Origin: Plectrocnemia conspersa
Lineage: Eukaryota > Arthropoda > Insecta > Trichoptera > Polycentropodidae
DNA: 64,000 nt
Assembly (NCBI GenBank): GCA_009617715.1
Contig: VTFK01000055.1
Coordinates: 620,001-684,000, forward strand
Direction of reading: 5' to 3'
Position numbers and translations under genes: made by a program. Positions 1 to 11,160 of the stretch are shown here, in pieces (the stretch's first letter is position 1; each line of letters begins with the position of its first letter). Under the pieces are notes generated by a model. That model was not told the DNA's origin. It saw nothing but the letters and a program-made list of their open reading frames with translations, and ran no database searches.

Positions 1-1225
1 CAAATTAACCAAAAATAATAATAAATTGCATTTTTATACTATAATATTAATCATATATATTTAATGCATTTAAATCTGAGTTTTTGTACTATATGTATAG
101 ATTACAAAGATATTTAATAAACAAATTATATTTTTTTATCGTAGCTAAGCAAAGATTATACACTTCTTAGTAGTGTTTTGCTGACAATGTAAAGAAGAAA
201 ATTTAAGCTTTGAGCTTAACCAAAAATCAATAAAATATTGAATAAATCTATAGTTACGTTATAAGAAATCATAGAGAAAAAAATGAAATAGACAAAACTA
301 TTATGAGACATTAGGGTTTTGAAAAACAAGATAAGTCGTGGTTGAAATCAGGCTTTCCTAATATTTTTTTTGCTATGTTGCCAATTTAAAATAGTTGCAA
401 CTAATATAATTAAATTTACAATTTTTTATAAACAGTATCTGATTATCGCATATTTTTTTATTAAGTTTTACGCGAAGTTATATACAATTTTCAATGTTAT
501 TTATAAAAAAATAATCACATTTAATTGTATTTAGGCATTCCTAATTTTTTTGTCAAACTGATGTTTTATTATAGTCGTCTTTAAAAATAAAATATTCTTT
601 ATTTGACAATATACGACAATAACTATGATCTAATGGTTTACGATCTATGCAACTATTGGTAAGTCATCTCGCTACCCGACGTTCGAAAAGTGGTTTCGAT
701 TGTAAAACAATAATAAAATAAAAAAACGCCTGCGAACGTTGCTATTTAATTTTTTTGTTCATCTTTAACAATTGGCAAATACTTTGCAATAAAAAAATAA
801 TAAACTGAAAGCATTAAGACGTATTATACGACACGAATGATCGTCGTGAGTGAAAGACGGATCATGATGAGGAGAATATATTAAGAAAGCTCACTGGGTC
901 ATGTGAGCCGTTTATTTTTCGCCAAATTGATATTTTTGGCCATTTGGTCAAAACAAAAATTCAAGTCACTTAGGAAGAGAAGGAGAGTCACGGAACGATG
1001 GGCGAGACCAATTCCACAAAAAAAGACAAACGAGAAAACGACGTAATAACGCTCAACAAAAAAAACGCCAAGAGACACTGATGGTTTCTAAAGTATTTTT
1101 TTTAACACTCGTGCAATACTAATTCGCTCCCTAGAAGATAAAATTACTCGTTTTTTTCATTATATTATAGTCTCATATTTCTGTGAACTATAAAATGGAT
1201 TACTATTATAATATTATGGAATCAC
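1..1225. other. AT-rich intergenic DNA
   Basis: No convincing coding exon, RNA gene or transposon protein is visible on either strand. The sequence is AT-rich with many short A and T runs. Confidence 0.6.
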
Positions 1226-1287
1226 TTGTGATCATTAAATAATATATTACCCAGCATGCTGGTTAATATATTATTTAATAATCACAA
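1226..1287. repeat. 62-bp near-perfect palindrome
   Basis: The two halves are reverse complements across 62 bp with only two mismatched pairs (positions 1233/1280 and 1250/1263). The centre is the perfect 12-mer CCAGCATGCTGG. The arms are AT-only next to the core and end in TTGTGAT and ATCACAA. There is no loop, so it could extrude as a cruciform. It may be a tiny foldback transposon or a hairpin RNA source; neither is shown. Confidence 0.9.
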
Positions 1288-1660
1288 TAGTGTTAGAAAC
1301 ACCCTATATTTGTATCCATACATCTATTATTTATTACACAATATTTCTTATAAATTTTAAATAGTCGATTATTTGAAAATTGATATCTCACGTTGTTTAA
1401 TGCTCGGTGATTGTAAACGGTTAAAGATTTTGCCATTAAAAAACGTTAAAATAGATTTGTTCCGATGTTATACTGTTATGAAATAATATAATATAATGTT
1501 AAATTGAGGCTGAATATATAAAGACGCAAAGAAAAATTAATTTTCGTAATAAATACGTCTTGAGTTTACGATATATGTTAAATACAATTTAATTCTATAC
1601 ATATATTTTATAATTTTTAAACGATTGATACCCTCAGTACATAAGCGTAGATAGCAAGAT

Positions 1661-1817
1661 CTATCTATCTATGCCTTCTCTGTAATTAACGTACTTTTCC
1701 ACGGTATAAGCCAACAGGTTTGCCATATAACTATAGTGAAGTGAATCCAAGAATGTTGCACCATCTGTACCGCCGCGATCCGATACTTCAATTGATCTTT
1801 TTTGTAATACTTCCACT
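1661..1817 (-). CDS. candidate terminal coding exon, unknown protein
   Basis: On the minus strand an acceptor-like TTGCTTTGCAG is followed by 51 open codons and a TAG stop. The reading frame shows a purine-first codon bias (many GTG, GAA, GAT, GGT and GCA codons), unlike the surrounding AT-rich DNA. The peptide begins VEVLQKRSIEV and ends VEKYVNYREGIDR, and I do not recognise it. It starts with one leftover base (phase 2 intron). A second frame is also open over most of this stretch, which weakens the call. A possible upstream partner is the exon at 14243-14281, but the phases do not join directly, so other exons would be needed. Confidence 0.3.
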
Positions 1818-4800
1818 CTGCAAAGCAAGTTCACATCTCCACGAGAGCTACGAGACTGTTTCCATTGTTGACTGACATTTTTGAATCGGACGCTTCTGAA
1901 TTTAATCTGATTAAATATAATCTAAAGCGGAGATTTAGAAACTCACGAAACGAAACGTGTGCACATTTTTGGGTCACACTTGCCACTCTAGTGGTAAACT
2001 TTGAATTAAATGTTAGTTTATGTTTTCACTAAAATCGAATGGTGTCAAAATATATGTATATAGATGAAAGTAAGTTTGTGCAGTTCTTGTATGATGATTA
2101 CCTACAATATATAGCATTTTTGCACTTCTTTTAACAATAATAAAATAACGTTTTTTTCTTATGAAAAATTATATCTATACTATTTTTTTTTTATTAACAA
2201 CATTTGCAATATAATGTTTCCTCATAGTCGAATTACATTATTTTGTATAATAAATCGCGCAACTACACAATGGTTTTAGTTTCTAATTGCAACCATTAAA
2301 TTTAAAAATAGATTAAAAAAAAAACAGAACGAAGCAAAAATAATATTTAAAGCCCAAAAAATTGAGGGTCCGGTACCCGCACTTTTGCTAGCTTCGGTAC
2401 CTCACGACAGTGAGGTACCGACAGTTAGTATTGTAATATATTATATTACACAAGTTAAAAAATCTATATTGACTAAATAGCTAATAAAAAATAAATATTA
2501 TATGTATACATAAATAGATTAGGAAACAACTAAAGTGTGTTAATGATTGATTTCAGCTCTGGATATTAGGGTAAAAAAATATTTTTTTTGTATAAATAAA
2601 GCCAATAAAAAAATCCTTAGTTTTACTTACAACATTTTCGATTATCTATAATTTAAATTATGTTGCGTATTTTTTTTATCTCAGATTTTTTATTATAGTC
2701 GGTTTTGTCATTAGTTCGAATGCTTGGCATATGTAGTTATATAAAGATAATAGAATATTTCGATTTATATTAGAAAGCGTCTAAACATTAGAAGCTTTCT
2801 TGTAATATATAAATTAAATATAATATAATATTTTTATTTATATAGGAAAGCACATAACTAATACATAATATAATAAATTCAGAAGAAAGTAACATTTTTT
2901 AGGTAAAAATCGCTTTAAAAAATATTGATTAGCTATGATTTAAATTAATATATGTAGTGACTATATTTTTTATAGTCAAAAAGTCATTAATTTTACTACT
3001 TGTGACGTCTATTTATAAAAATACTTTTTTGCTTTAATGATAAATTATCTTTATTTCAAATAAAATTTTTATAATCGGTAAAATTAGATAAAAAATATAT
3101 TTTTTCCCTTTTAAAAAAATTAAATGGACAACTCGTAGTTATTTTATATAAAAGCTAATTGTTCTCTGTTATATAATTAGATCATTTATAATAATTGCTC
3201 TAGAGTTTTACAAAATGATGTTTTATAAATATGTACAATGTAAATATATATAGTGAAGATATATTTTCACTAGTTTAAATATATCATAACATATCTACAC
3301 AATTTCAGTTGATCCAAAAAAAGCTTTTTAATCAGTAAAATATAATTAAAGAATATGTTTTTTCTTTCAGAAAAATAATATTTAATATCTATTTACCATA
3401 AAATAATATATGTAAAATTATGCACTAATTTTAAATCTCAGATTAATTTGTAAACAATGTTAGCTAATGACGTAAGCTATTAAAGATAATAACTGTTATC
3501 AAAGTATTACAAATATAAATAAGGTAATTAAATATCTGTAGCAAAATTTTTTAATCACAATAGTTGCGAAATATTGCATACATCATAACAAAATATACAG
3601 TACTTTACAGTCGTATAAAATATGATCAACTATTACAAAATAATATACATTATATATTTTTAATAATCAAAATCAGGTAATTAAATATTTGTGACAAAAA
3701 CTTAAATCAAATTTTATCATCATAAATTTAGGAAAAAACTGCTTGTAATTTGTTCAAAGTGTTCTATGTTTAATAGTATATTATAATAATTTAGTTAAAA
3801 TGCAAGTATTCAATTAAGTCAATTTTTTTTAAATAAAATCATAAAATGTTATTAAAACAATAATATATTTTCTATGTTTATGGCGTTTAAGTGATCCCCA
3901 TAGGAACTAATGTTGGAATGTGGAACTGTCCAAGTAAAAATAATTTAAAAATCCTATGTATAGTATTATTCATTTTGATAGTACTAAATTATCTCGATGC
4001 TCTTGAATATAACCAGAATGCTCTCGATTGACCCAGATTCCCACGAAGAGGACACTCTGAGATTGCAGTAATGAAACCGCCGCTGAATGAAGAGGAGAGA
4101 GGATTATGCAAATTGCGAATCAGAGTCCAAAGACCACGCCGAATCGGAACTTTCTATTTCGATTGCATGTCTGGGCGTTGCAACTGGTGCGGACGTTTAA
4201 CTTTACCTTCCACATACCAAAATTTAACAACAAGTTATTCTTCTTCCTTGTCGCTCGCTCGTTGATAAGGATCGTGACCCACAATCACAGTTTGGTTGTA
4301 ATATTCTACTGTACAGATCAGAGCGCTTATATGTATATTAGCTATCATTTTTTATTTGATCCTGTTCTAAAACTTTTAGGATGATATATCTTGTTCAGAT
4401 AAATAAGAAGTGAAGAGTTTTATCTAAAACAGGTTAATACTATCTGTGTGTTAATTATAAGGTAGAATAACTGTGTTTATCAGAGAGTTAGAATATAACC
4501 CACGTTCTTGCGTATGACGCTTTGAAGAATACTTTGGAACGCAAGCACTGGTCAGTAAGTGGCACCAAAAAATATAGGATCTTTTAGTACAAAATCCATA
4601 TTAGAAGCATAAATAAGTTCTTTCACTAAGACTCTAAAAATGTTGTGAATGCTATATAATAACTATTTCATGCACTTAAGAAATCTCTTTTAAATTTATC
4701 TATCAAGTCAGTTGCAATATTTAGCAGTCTGACTAAATTGATGTTCGTAACAGGCTTTACTGCCTGTATTTTTTATACATTTAGATCTACAGTTAGCTGA

Positions 4801-5159
4801 TATTTTACCCAAATACTTTCAAAAAGGCACAGAGTATTTATAAGTTTCATTCCCCTCTCCGATAAATTTAAATTAAAACATAAATCAAAACACCTAAATA
4901 ATAATAATAATAAAATACTGGGCTGAAATTTTACATCATCATATGTAAATAACTAGATATACAACTATTAAATCGATTACGAGTGGTCACTTAAAGGATG
5001 AATTAACATATTATAATTACATAAAATCTTAAAATATATTTTTTTTAATTTTAGTTTTAATTTAAATAAATAAATGCATAAAAAATAAAAATCAAACTTG
5101 CTGATTTAATTTTTATGAAAACATTTATTTAATAATTTATTGTAAATTGACCGTTGCAA
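1818..5159. other. AT-rich intergenic DNA with one hairpin and a small ORF island
   Basis: Apart from the hairpin at 2395-2420 there is little structure. At 4071-4265 a plus-strand ATG ORF of 64 codons (start MKPPLNEEERG, with the motif DCMSGRCNWCG) overlaps open frames on the other strand in a locally GC-richer patch. No splice partner or family is evident, so it is not called as a gene. Confidence 0.5.
2395..2420. repeat. 11-bp perfect hairpin, 4-nt loop
   Basis: Arms CGGTACCTCAC and GTGAGGTACCG flank the loop GACA. A second KpnI-like GGTACC lies 25 bp upstream. Function unknown; no U-run follows that would suggest a pol III terminator. Confidence 0.8.
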
Positions 5160-5480
5160 CGTGACAGGCGTGATCCCAATGCGTTACAACAGAAATAAAA
5201 ATAAACACAATTAAAATAAGACATTAAAAAAAATATATAAACTGTATTACAGTTTAAAAGCAATATATTGTATAATATCACTAAGCACGACTTATACTTT
5301 TTTAATATTGCTCACAGTATTCATTCGTGAGATTAGGAAAATATAGAAAAACCTTATCTGTGAAGATTTATCGAAATTATAATTATATAATAATCACTAA
5401 TTTCGATCTCCCAAATACGATAGAAACAGGAAAAATAATACGGTTTATATTGGATTCGAACCCAGATCTTTACCTTATAT
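5160..5480 (-). repeat. tRNA-derived SINE copy
   Basis: On the minus strand this copy carries the pol III B-box-like GGTTCGAATCC (about 5453-5463). Downstream follow a TTTGGGAGATCG block (about 5405-5416) and a block resembling CGCATTGGG...GTCACGTT (about 5160-5182). The same three blocks occur in the same order at 24765-25015 on the plus strand, which defines a dispersed SINE-like family. No clear A box could be assigned. Confidence 0.6.
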
Positions 5481-6404
5481 TTAAATAGTGTATTTAAAAA
5501 TTTACACAAATTATAAAAAAACGTATTTCTAAGATAAAGTAATGCAGTAACGAAAAAAGGAATTCGCAAAAAGCTAACATAATATTCGACACGTAAAAAT
5601 CTGTCTGGTAAAATCCGCAATTACTATGTATATTTCTGTGTATAAAAATATGTAAAAGGAATTTCATTTTTTATCTAGTTTTTACGAGTTTCTTAAATAA
5701 ATACAATTAAAAAATATATATTTTTTACTTATTCCAGATATTTTTTAAGTTCATTAAAAATAATCATAGTGATTTATTAATATTTAAAACCATTGCAGTT
5801 ATCGATTTTTGAAACCGTTATATCCTATTTAATTGATAAAAAATAATAAGATTTAATTTTAATAAATATTATGAAGCAAATTCGATCTATCTATTTTTTT
5901 CTATATAACTTTGTTACCTAGTTTGTTTTTTTTAATCTGCCATTTTGAAATAAGATGGCAGGTATGTAGGTGTGATATAGGTGTTTTAAAATCATAAATA
6001 GGCATATACAAGACTTTTTATAGAATTAACAATCAAACTAAGACATTTTTAACCTCTACTTTTTTAGAAGCAATGCAAAAAAATGCTAAATTTAATTTTG
6101 TGCAAATTTTATTTACGTCCAATTAGCCCTAATTGGTTTTAAAAAACAAAATATTCTGTATCAGAAAATATTTTAAGCATGTTAACTGACATAAACATAG
6201 ATTTAAATTTTGAGAAACATTTAAAAATTTACATATTTTTTAATGATTTATTAATAAAAAACAAAGTCTTATTTGCAAATTTATCGGATATTGTTAATAT
6301 AAATATAAAAAGTGGATAAGTTAGATTATGTATTTATATTCGTAATATATATTTTCTAAATTTTTAGCAAGAACACTATAGTTAAATTTAAGACTAATGT
6401 CTTC
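5481..6404. other. AT-rich intergenic DNA
   Basis: No gene, repeat boundary or RNA signal is visible here beyond simple AT-rich sequence. Confidence 0.5.
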
Positions 6405-6412
6405 ATTTTAAG

Positions 6413-6588
6413 CAGGCGCGTATTGTGAGATACAATCCCTTTCACTCGCTCGCGTATTAAATGACGAGAGTGAATGAGAGACATGGGGGGATGCGTTACA
6501 TGCATTCGGCACGCCCACTTTTTCTCACTCACTCTCGTCACTAACACGCGAGCGAGCGAAAGGGAATGAATCTCGCCGTATACGCCTG
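6413..6588. mobile_element. hAT-type MITE with 8-bp target duplication
   Basis: The element is 176 bp. It is flanked by perfect 8-bp direct repeats ATTTTAAG at 6405-6412 and 6589-6596. It begins CAGGCG and ends CGCCTG, and the inverted similarity continues for about 75 bp per side (shared blocks include TCCCTTTC and CTCGCTCGCGT), so the whole unit can fold back. It has no coding capacity. An 8-bp duplication and CAG...CTG-type termini are typical of hAT elements, so this is a non-autonomous hAT derivative. The open frame across it (6356-6547, minus) is not a gene. Confidence 0.92.
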
Positions 6589-6596
6589 ATTTTAAG

Positions 6597-8678
6597 ATAA
6601 GTTAAAAGACATAAAAAAATCTTTAAACGAAATTAAGAAAATCATATTTTAAAGTCATATCTGATATAACCTCAAATGTTTTATTTTGTAAAATAATATA
6701 AATTCACGTTCACATATTCATGAAAGAACGCCATTTTTCTCCTCCTGGCCGCAAAAATTTATATTTTATTTTGTTACTAGTATAATTTTATTTTATTTAA
6801 GCTCTTTGTTAGTATTTTTTAATTTAGGGCATTTTTTAACAAGATGGCTAATCAATCTGGATATTGAACTTAGCCGAATTGAATTTATTAAAGTTTGATA
6901 TAAGTATATTAACTACGAAAATTATCGTTGCAACAAAAACCGTTGAATCTCAACATGTTCTTGCCTTGAGGTTTTTATATGTTATAAATAAATAATATTT
7001 TACATTGGTAATACGATTTTCGTTGCTTTTAAATTCAAAACTATTCATCTGTTTTTTAATTAGATCAATATTTTTTTATTTATTATATTTTCTATGTACT
7101 ATCCGATTGATAAGATATATTTTTCCACACTTAGTTTAAGTTATGATTGCGGAAGTTAAATATTAAAACACCACAGACTCGTTGCTACCATTTTAACACG
7201 GTTCACCGTAGGAACAATCTCAGAAAACCGAGAAGTGCTAAATTCGGAAATGGATTCTTGGGCGCCTCTGTTCGAACCAGTTATCCGAGAGGCACTTTCT
7301 CGTCCGTATACCCACTTCTCCGTTGAATAATAATAAAGAAGTTAGCCACTATAATAATGACGTGGCCGAGCCAGGCACACTTGCCCACTTTGTGAAATCT
7401 CGATACATTCATTTGCACATCATTTCGCCCATGGTGCATAGAACACTTTCGTAACAGTTGCACAACCGCTCCGTTGCATGTCTAGGGTTAGTACTTTGAT
7501 ATTTTTTCTCCCACAAAAAAGGTTTTGAAATTCCAACAAATTGTCTTGATGACGTATAATTGATTCTTTGCCTACCTGTTGCGGTTGAAGATGCACAAGA
7601 TAGACCCCGCACCTCAATTACCCGATGCCCGCGATGCGGGTATGGTGGTCTAAGATAATGAGCTCGATACGTAACTGCAATTAGAAGGTAAACGACCGGT
7701 GAAAGGAAACGAGATACTGCCTAACCTAGGGTCTGACCCTAGACGCGTACCACTTTGGTAGACAAATATTTGATTTGAAATTAAAAAAAAACTTTCTATT
7801 AGAAATCTCCCATGCGCCTTCTCGTGATTCAGACAGTCTGACAGATGGCAGATTCGCGGAATTTCACGCACTCTATTAATAGCGTCTATTGGGTTCGAGA
7901 TTCGCATTAATCGCAATAACCACAGGTGTGCATGCTGAATGCGTGAATTATTTATTGAAGAAAGGTGCCAGCCGAGCGACAGTTTGAGAAATTATCAAGT
8001 CATATTGCAGACAGCGCGACGCCGCTACTAAAATTTCTCCCACGCATACTTATGTATGTAGATTATGTACCATATAAACAGGTTTGTAAGAATGTATGCT
8101 TTTGGCAATTACAAAGTTAAACTAGTGTGCTTATTTCTGCAACATAGTCCTTCCATCATATAAAGCAGGGTGATAATTTAGATGCAATTGCATTAGATCT
8201 ACAATAGTTATTTTCCGACGAAATGTCATTTCAACTTGTGTCTTATACTATACTACTTTTGGTGGGGCGGTAAACTAAATATAACAAAAAAAATCATGCT
8301 GTAACAAATTTTGAACGAACGAGATCCTTAAGGATAAAGGAAGTCGTGGATGTCTTTTTCCAGTTGCTAACGACCAACTAAAAGGATAGTTGAATATAAG
8401 AAGTTGTACAAATACAATGCATTAGTAATTCAACAATTATTATATATTTATTTATTTATACAACTAGTAAAAACAGCTTGACAAATGGTTGCCAAACGAA
8501 TTGAACAAAAATAAAAAAATCAATGTTATGATTTTTTTATTTGCGATCCATTTCTTGATCATATTCTAACATAAAGCGGTCTGCATAACGATTGTACAAA
8601 CATGAAACCCGAAAGCTTATTCAGTTGGTATAAACTACTACATTTCTTAAACAATAAAAAACTTAGTAATTGTCAATA
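6597..8678. other. intergenic DNA with a mixed-composition island
   Basis: 7150-8050 is less AT-rich and contains several overlapping minus-strand open frames, with splice-like signals (TTCTAATTGCAG near 7674-7685 and ACAG|GTAGGC near 7575). Candidate exons here join in phase but give no recognisable protein and soon hit stops. I treat it as decayed repeat or non-coding sequence. Nothing else is seen. Confidence 0.4.
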
Positions 8679-8950
8679 AATGACGTAGCTATGGTTGGGC
8701 GGAGGGGGCGGGCCGCCCCGGGCGGCACTTGCTTGGGGGCGGCATATTCGCGATGGGATCGTTTAATGTGGTTTTTAACCCTGAATGCACTAAAAGATAT
8801 ATAAATCCACGAATAATAAGATTTTAATATTAACCAATTTATTATTTAAAAAAATGCTGATTTTATGACCATGCAAAAAATGTATTGGGGGGGGGGACCG
8901 GCAATTTTAAGGATCGCCCTGGGCGGCACATACCCTAGCTACGCCACTGA
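8679..8950 (+). mobile_element. hAT-like MITE, copy 1
   Basis: The right end reads CCCTAGCTACGCCACTGA, a terminus common in hAT MITEs. The left end is a degraded match (GACGTAGCTATGG). Inside, a GC-rich block (GGGCGGGCCGCCCCGGGC) sits near one end and a poly-G/C tract (about 8886-8896) near the other. The whole unit matches 61012-61277 in inverted orientation, including the internal phrase on the expected strand. Confidence 0.8.
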
Positions 8951-9354
8951 CTGCGACGTCTGGTCCATCGTAAAGGTTCAGTGCTTAAAAATTAAACTTG
9001 TGCTATGCTATATAGTATAATATGTTTAATTTTACTCATCAGACATCACTTGATTAAGCATTTCGACAACTTCTTAGTCTTTCACAAACAAACTGATGCC
9101 AAAAGTGCAGTTCAAGATATTATGAACTTCAGAACATAAATGTTCAAGCCATCAGAATAAATTACCTTTTAATTAATTAGCTTAAATGTGTCGATTTCAA
9201 TAATGCTTATTTTGATTATTAGTTGTAAAAATATACTTGAATTTGAAGGGAGACATTGCATTAAGTCATTACAGTTTACATTAACTAGTTATGGTTTAAC
9301 TCAGGAACCTAATTTTATGGGAGAAGGCAGATAGGGACATTCCCCACTTCTTGA

Positions 9355-9485
9355 AATTGACCAGAAAAATTCATGACATTTGAGGAAATAATATGAATTT
9401 TAATGAAATTGAAATATAGTTTAGCCAACTTTTACCACCCCCCCCCCCATATGGAAAAAACTAAGATGACCTCCCTGATTCAAAA
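9355..9485 (+). repeat. direct repeat copy 1 with C-run
   Basis: This block (ACCAGAAAAATTCATGACATTT ..., C-run at about 9436-9448, then ATGACCTCCCTGATTC) recurs at 9722-9865 in the same orientation with a few percent differences and a small insertion. The pair probably belongs to a degenerate dispersed family; an inverted, weaker match to the GGGGGCAAATG/AACGTCCCTG phrase occurs near 51540-51605. Confidence 0.65.
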
Positions 9486-9721
9486 CAACACCTACAAATA
9501 AGTAGTGAGACAGCAGACTATAAATCAGTAACATATATTTTATTAATTTTTTTGTTTAAGCACATCAACATAAATTCAAAACACGCAACGTATAGTTTTT
9601 TTTATTAGGTTTCCTGGCCACTCTAGCTATGCTAAGTACAACTTAGCTAAACGTTTTTTAATTATACCTTACGAAACTTATTCGGCAGGTTGGAGTATCT
9701 GCCCCCCCCCCTTCTTTAATT

Positions 9722-9865
9722 TAACCAGAAAAATGCATGTCATTTAATGAAATACTATGAATCATAATGAAATCAAAATATTAAAAAAACGACCACTGAT
9801 TGGCCAACTTTTACCCCCCCCCCTCCCCACGGAAAAACTAAAATGACGTCCCTGATTCGAAACCA
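9722..9865 (+). repeat. direct repeat copy 2 with C-run
   Basis: Second copy of the 9355-9485 block, with the matching poly-C tract followed by ATGACGTCCCTGATTC. A further C-run lies just upstream (about 9701-9711), suggesting part of a third copy. Confidence 0.65.
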
Positions 9866-10129
9866 GAAATTATCGAGTTATACCTCAAATTAAATAAAAT
9901 AAGATTTCGAATCTATCCCGAAAATATTTTTAAAACATGTCATTTCAGTGAAATCATATCGGAATACATTTTCACCGGTAGATATATATTTCTACCAGTG
10001 TAAATATAATTTATCTGGCAGGTGCTAATAATATTATATGATTTTAACTTTTTTTTTAAATACTTATTATTATTTATTTACATGCGATGTATAAATGTTT
10101 ATTTTTCTATAAAGTTATATTTTCACTTA

Positions 10130-10375
10130 TGAAGTCCAAATACATTTTTACCAGTAGATATATACTAGCGAAAATATAATTTAACTGATAGGCGCTAGTG
10201 AAATTATACGCTACTCTAAAATATCAATGCAACTCAATTTGACAGTTGCGAAACGTTCATTTGCTACAAGAATTAACCAAACCCAACTTAACCTAATGAA
10301 ATATATAAAACTAGACTAAAATGCAAACTAAACCAACTCATCTCTCAGGGGTAAATAAGCGGAAAAATAAATACA
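10130..10375 (+). repeat. dispersed repeat, copy 1
   Basis: Shares about 240 bp with 15735-16008 in the same orientation. Shared phrases are TACTAGCGAAAATA, CTCAATTTGACAGTTG, CTAAAATATC and AACCAACTCATCTCTCAGGG. A partial copy of its first 60 bp precedes it at about 9960-10030. No protein is encoded; the family is unknown. Confidence 0.7.
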
Positions 10376-10564
10376 GACAAACGTTGCATCTCGCATATGG
10401 CTCCATAGCGTATATTAACGATAGCTATCCTCGCCGATATTAACACAAATTTCTGATATGAGAGCACTGTGAAAAGTATACTCAAATCGAATTTTGGTCA
10501 ATAGGAGGGCGCAAAAACAATTATGACTTCTCGGAAGTCAAAAATTCACGTCAAAAGCAATAAA

Positions 10565-11160
10565 ATCGTGTCGGTAACGCTCGTTACCGAGCGTTCCCAC
10601 TGCGATGGCGACGTTCAACTAAATATTCGACACGACTTGGATTGTACAATATGAACATTTCAAATTTATATAGAAACAAAAATGCAAAAAAAAGACCGCA
10701 CAAAATTATGATTGTTATTATAAACAGTAATTTAAAAACATTGCACTGGTAAATTAAAATAAAAATACGAGTTCCATAATATTGCGCAAATCTGCAAAAC
10801 TGCCCCACTGCGTAACATTTCTGAGATTGACAATGGTTTGGCCCTAACGGCTACGAAAGCGGCCAACAACCTTTGACTACATAAATATGTTTTAAAATTA
10901 AAGCGTATATTGTGCGAGTGAGTGGCAAGCAGCGAACGTTGGTGAGAACAGCAAAACCCCATAATTCTCTGCAACGAATCTACTTAAAAGGATTATATAA
11001 ATTGATAGCAATATTTCCCTTACATAAATAATTGAAATGTTCTGACCAACACTCGCTCGCTACCGCTCGCTGTTGGCCGCCTTCATAGCCGTTACGGCTA
11101 AACCCAGCAGAGAAATCATAACCATTGATTTCTGAGCGTGGCACTGACATTCCTAACAAG
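10565..11160. repeat. foldback region with inverted blocks
   Basis: A short perfect stem CGGTAACG...CGTTACCG opens the region at 10571-10588. The block around 10825-10870 (GGCCCTAACGGCTACGAAAG, then CGGCCAACA) is matched in inverted form around 11065-11105, and GAGTGAGTGGCAAGCAGCGA (10917-10936) is related in inverted form to the CTCGCTCGCTACCGCTCGCT block near 11050. This resembles a nested pair of foldback MITEs. Confidence 0.55.

Noticed and set aside
4071..4265. 64-codon plus-strand ATG frame
   Set aside because: Open frames occur on both strands in the same patch, with no splice partner or recognisable family.
7281..7916. Chain of minus-strand exon-like open frames
   Set aside because: Splice-like signals exist but the joined peptides match nothing, soon stop, and the frames depend on non-ATG starts.
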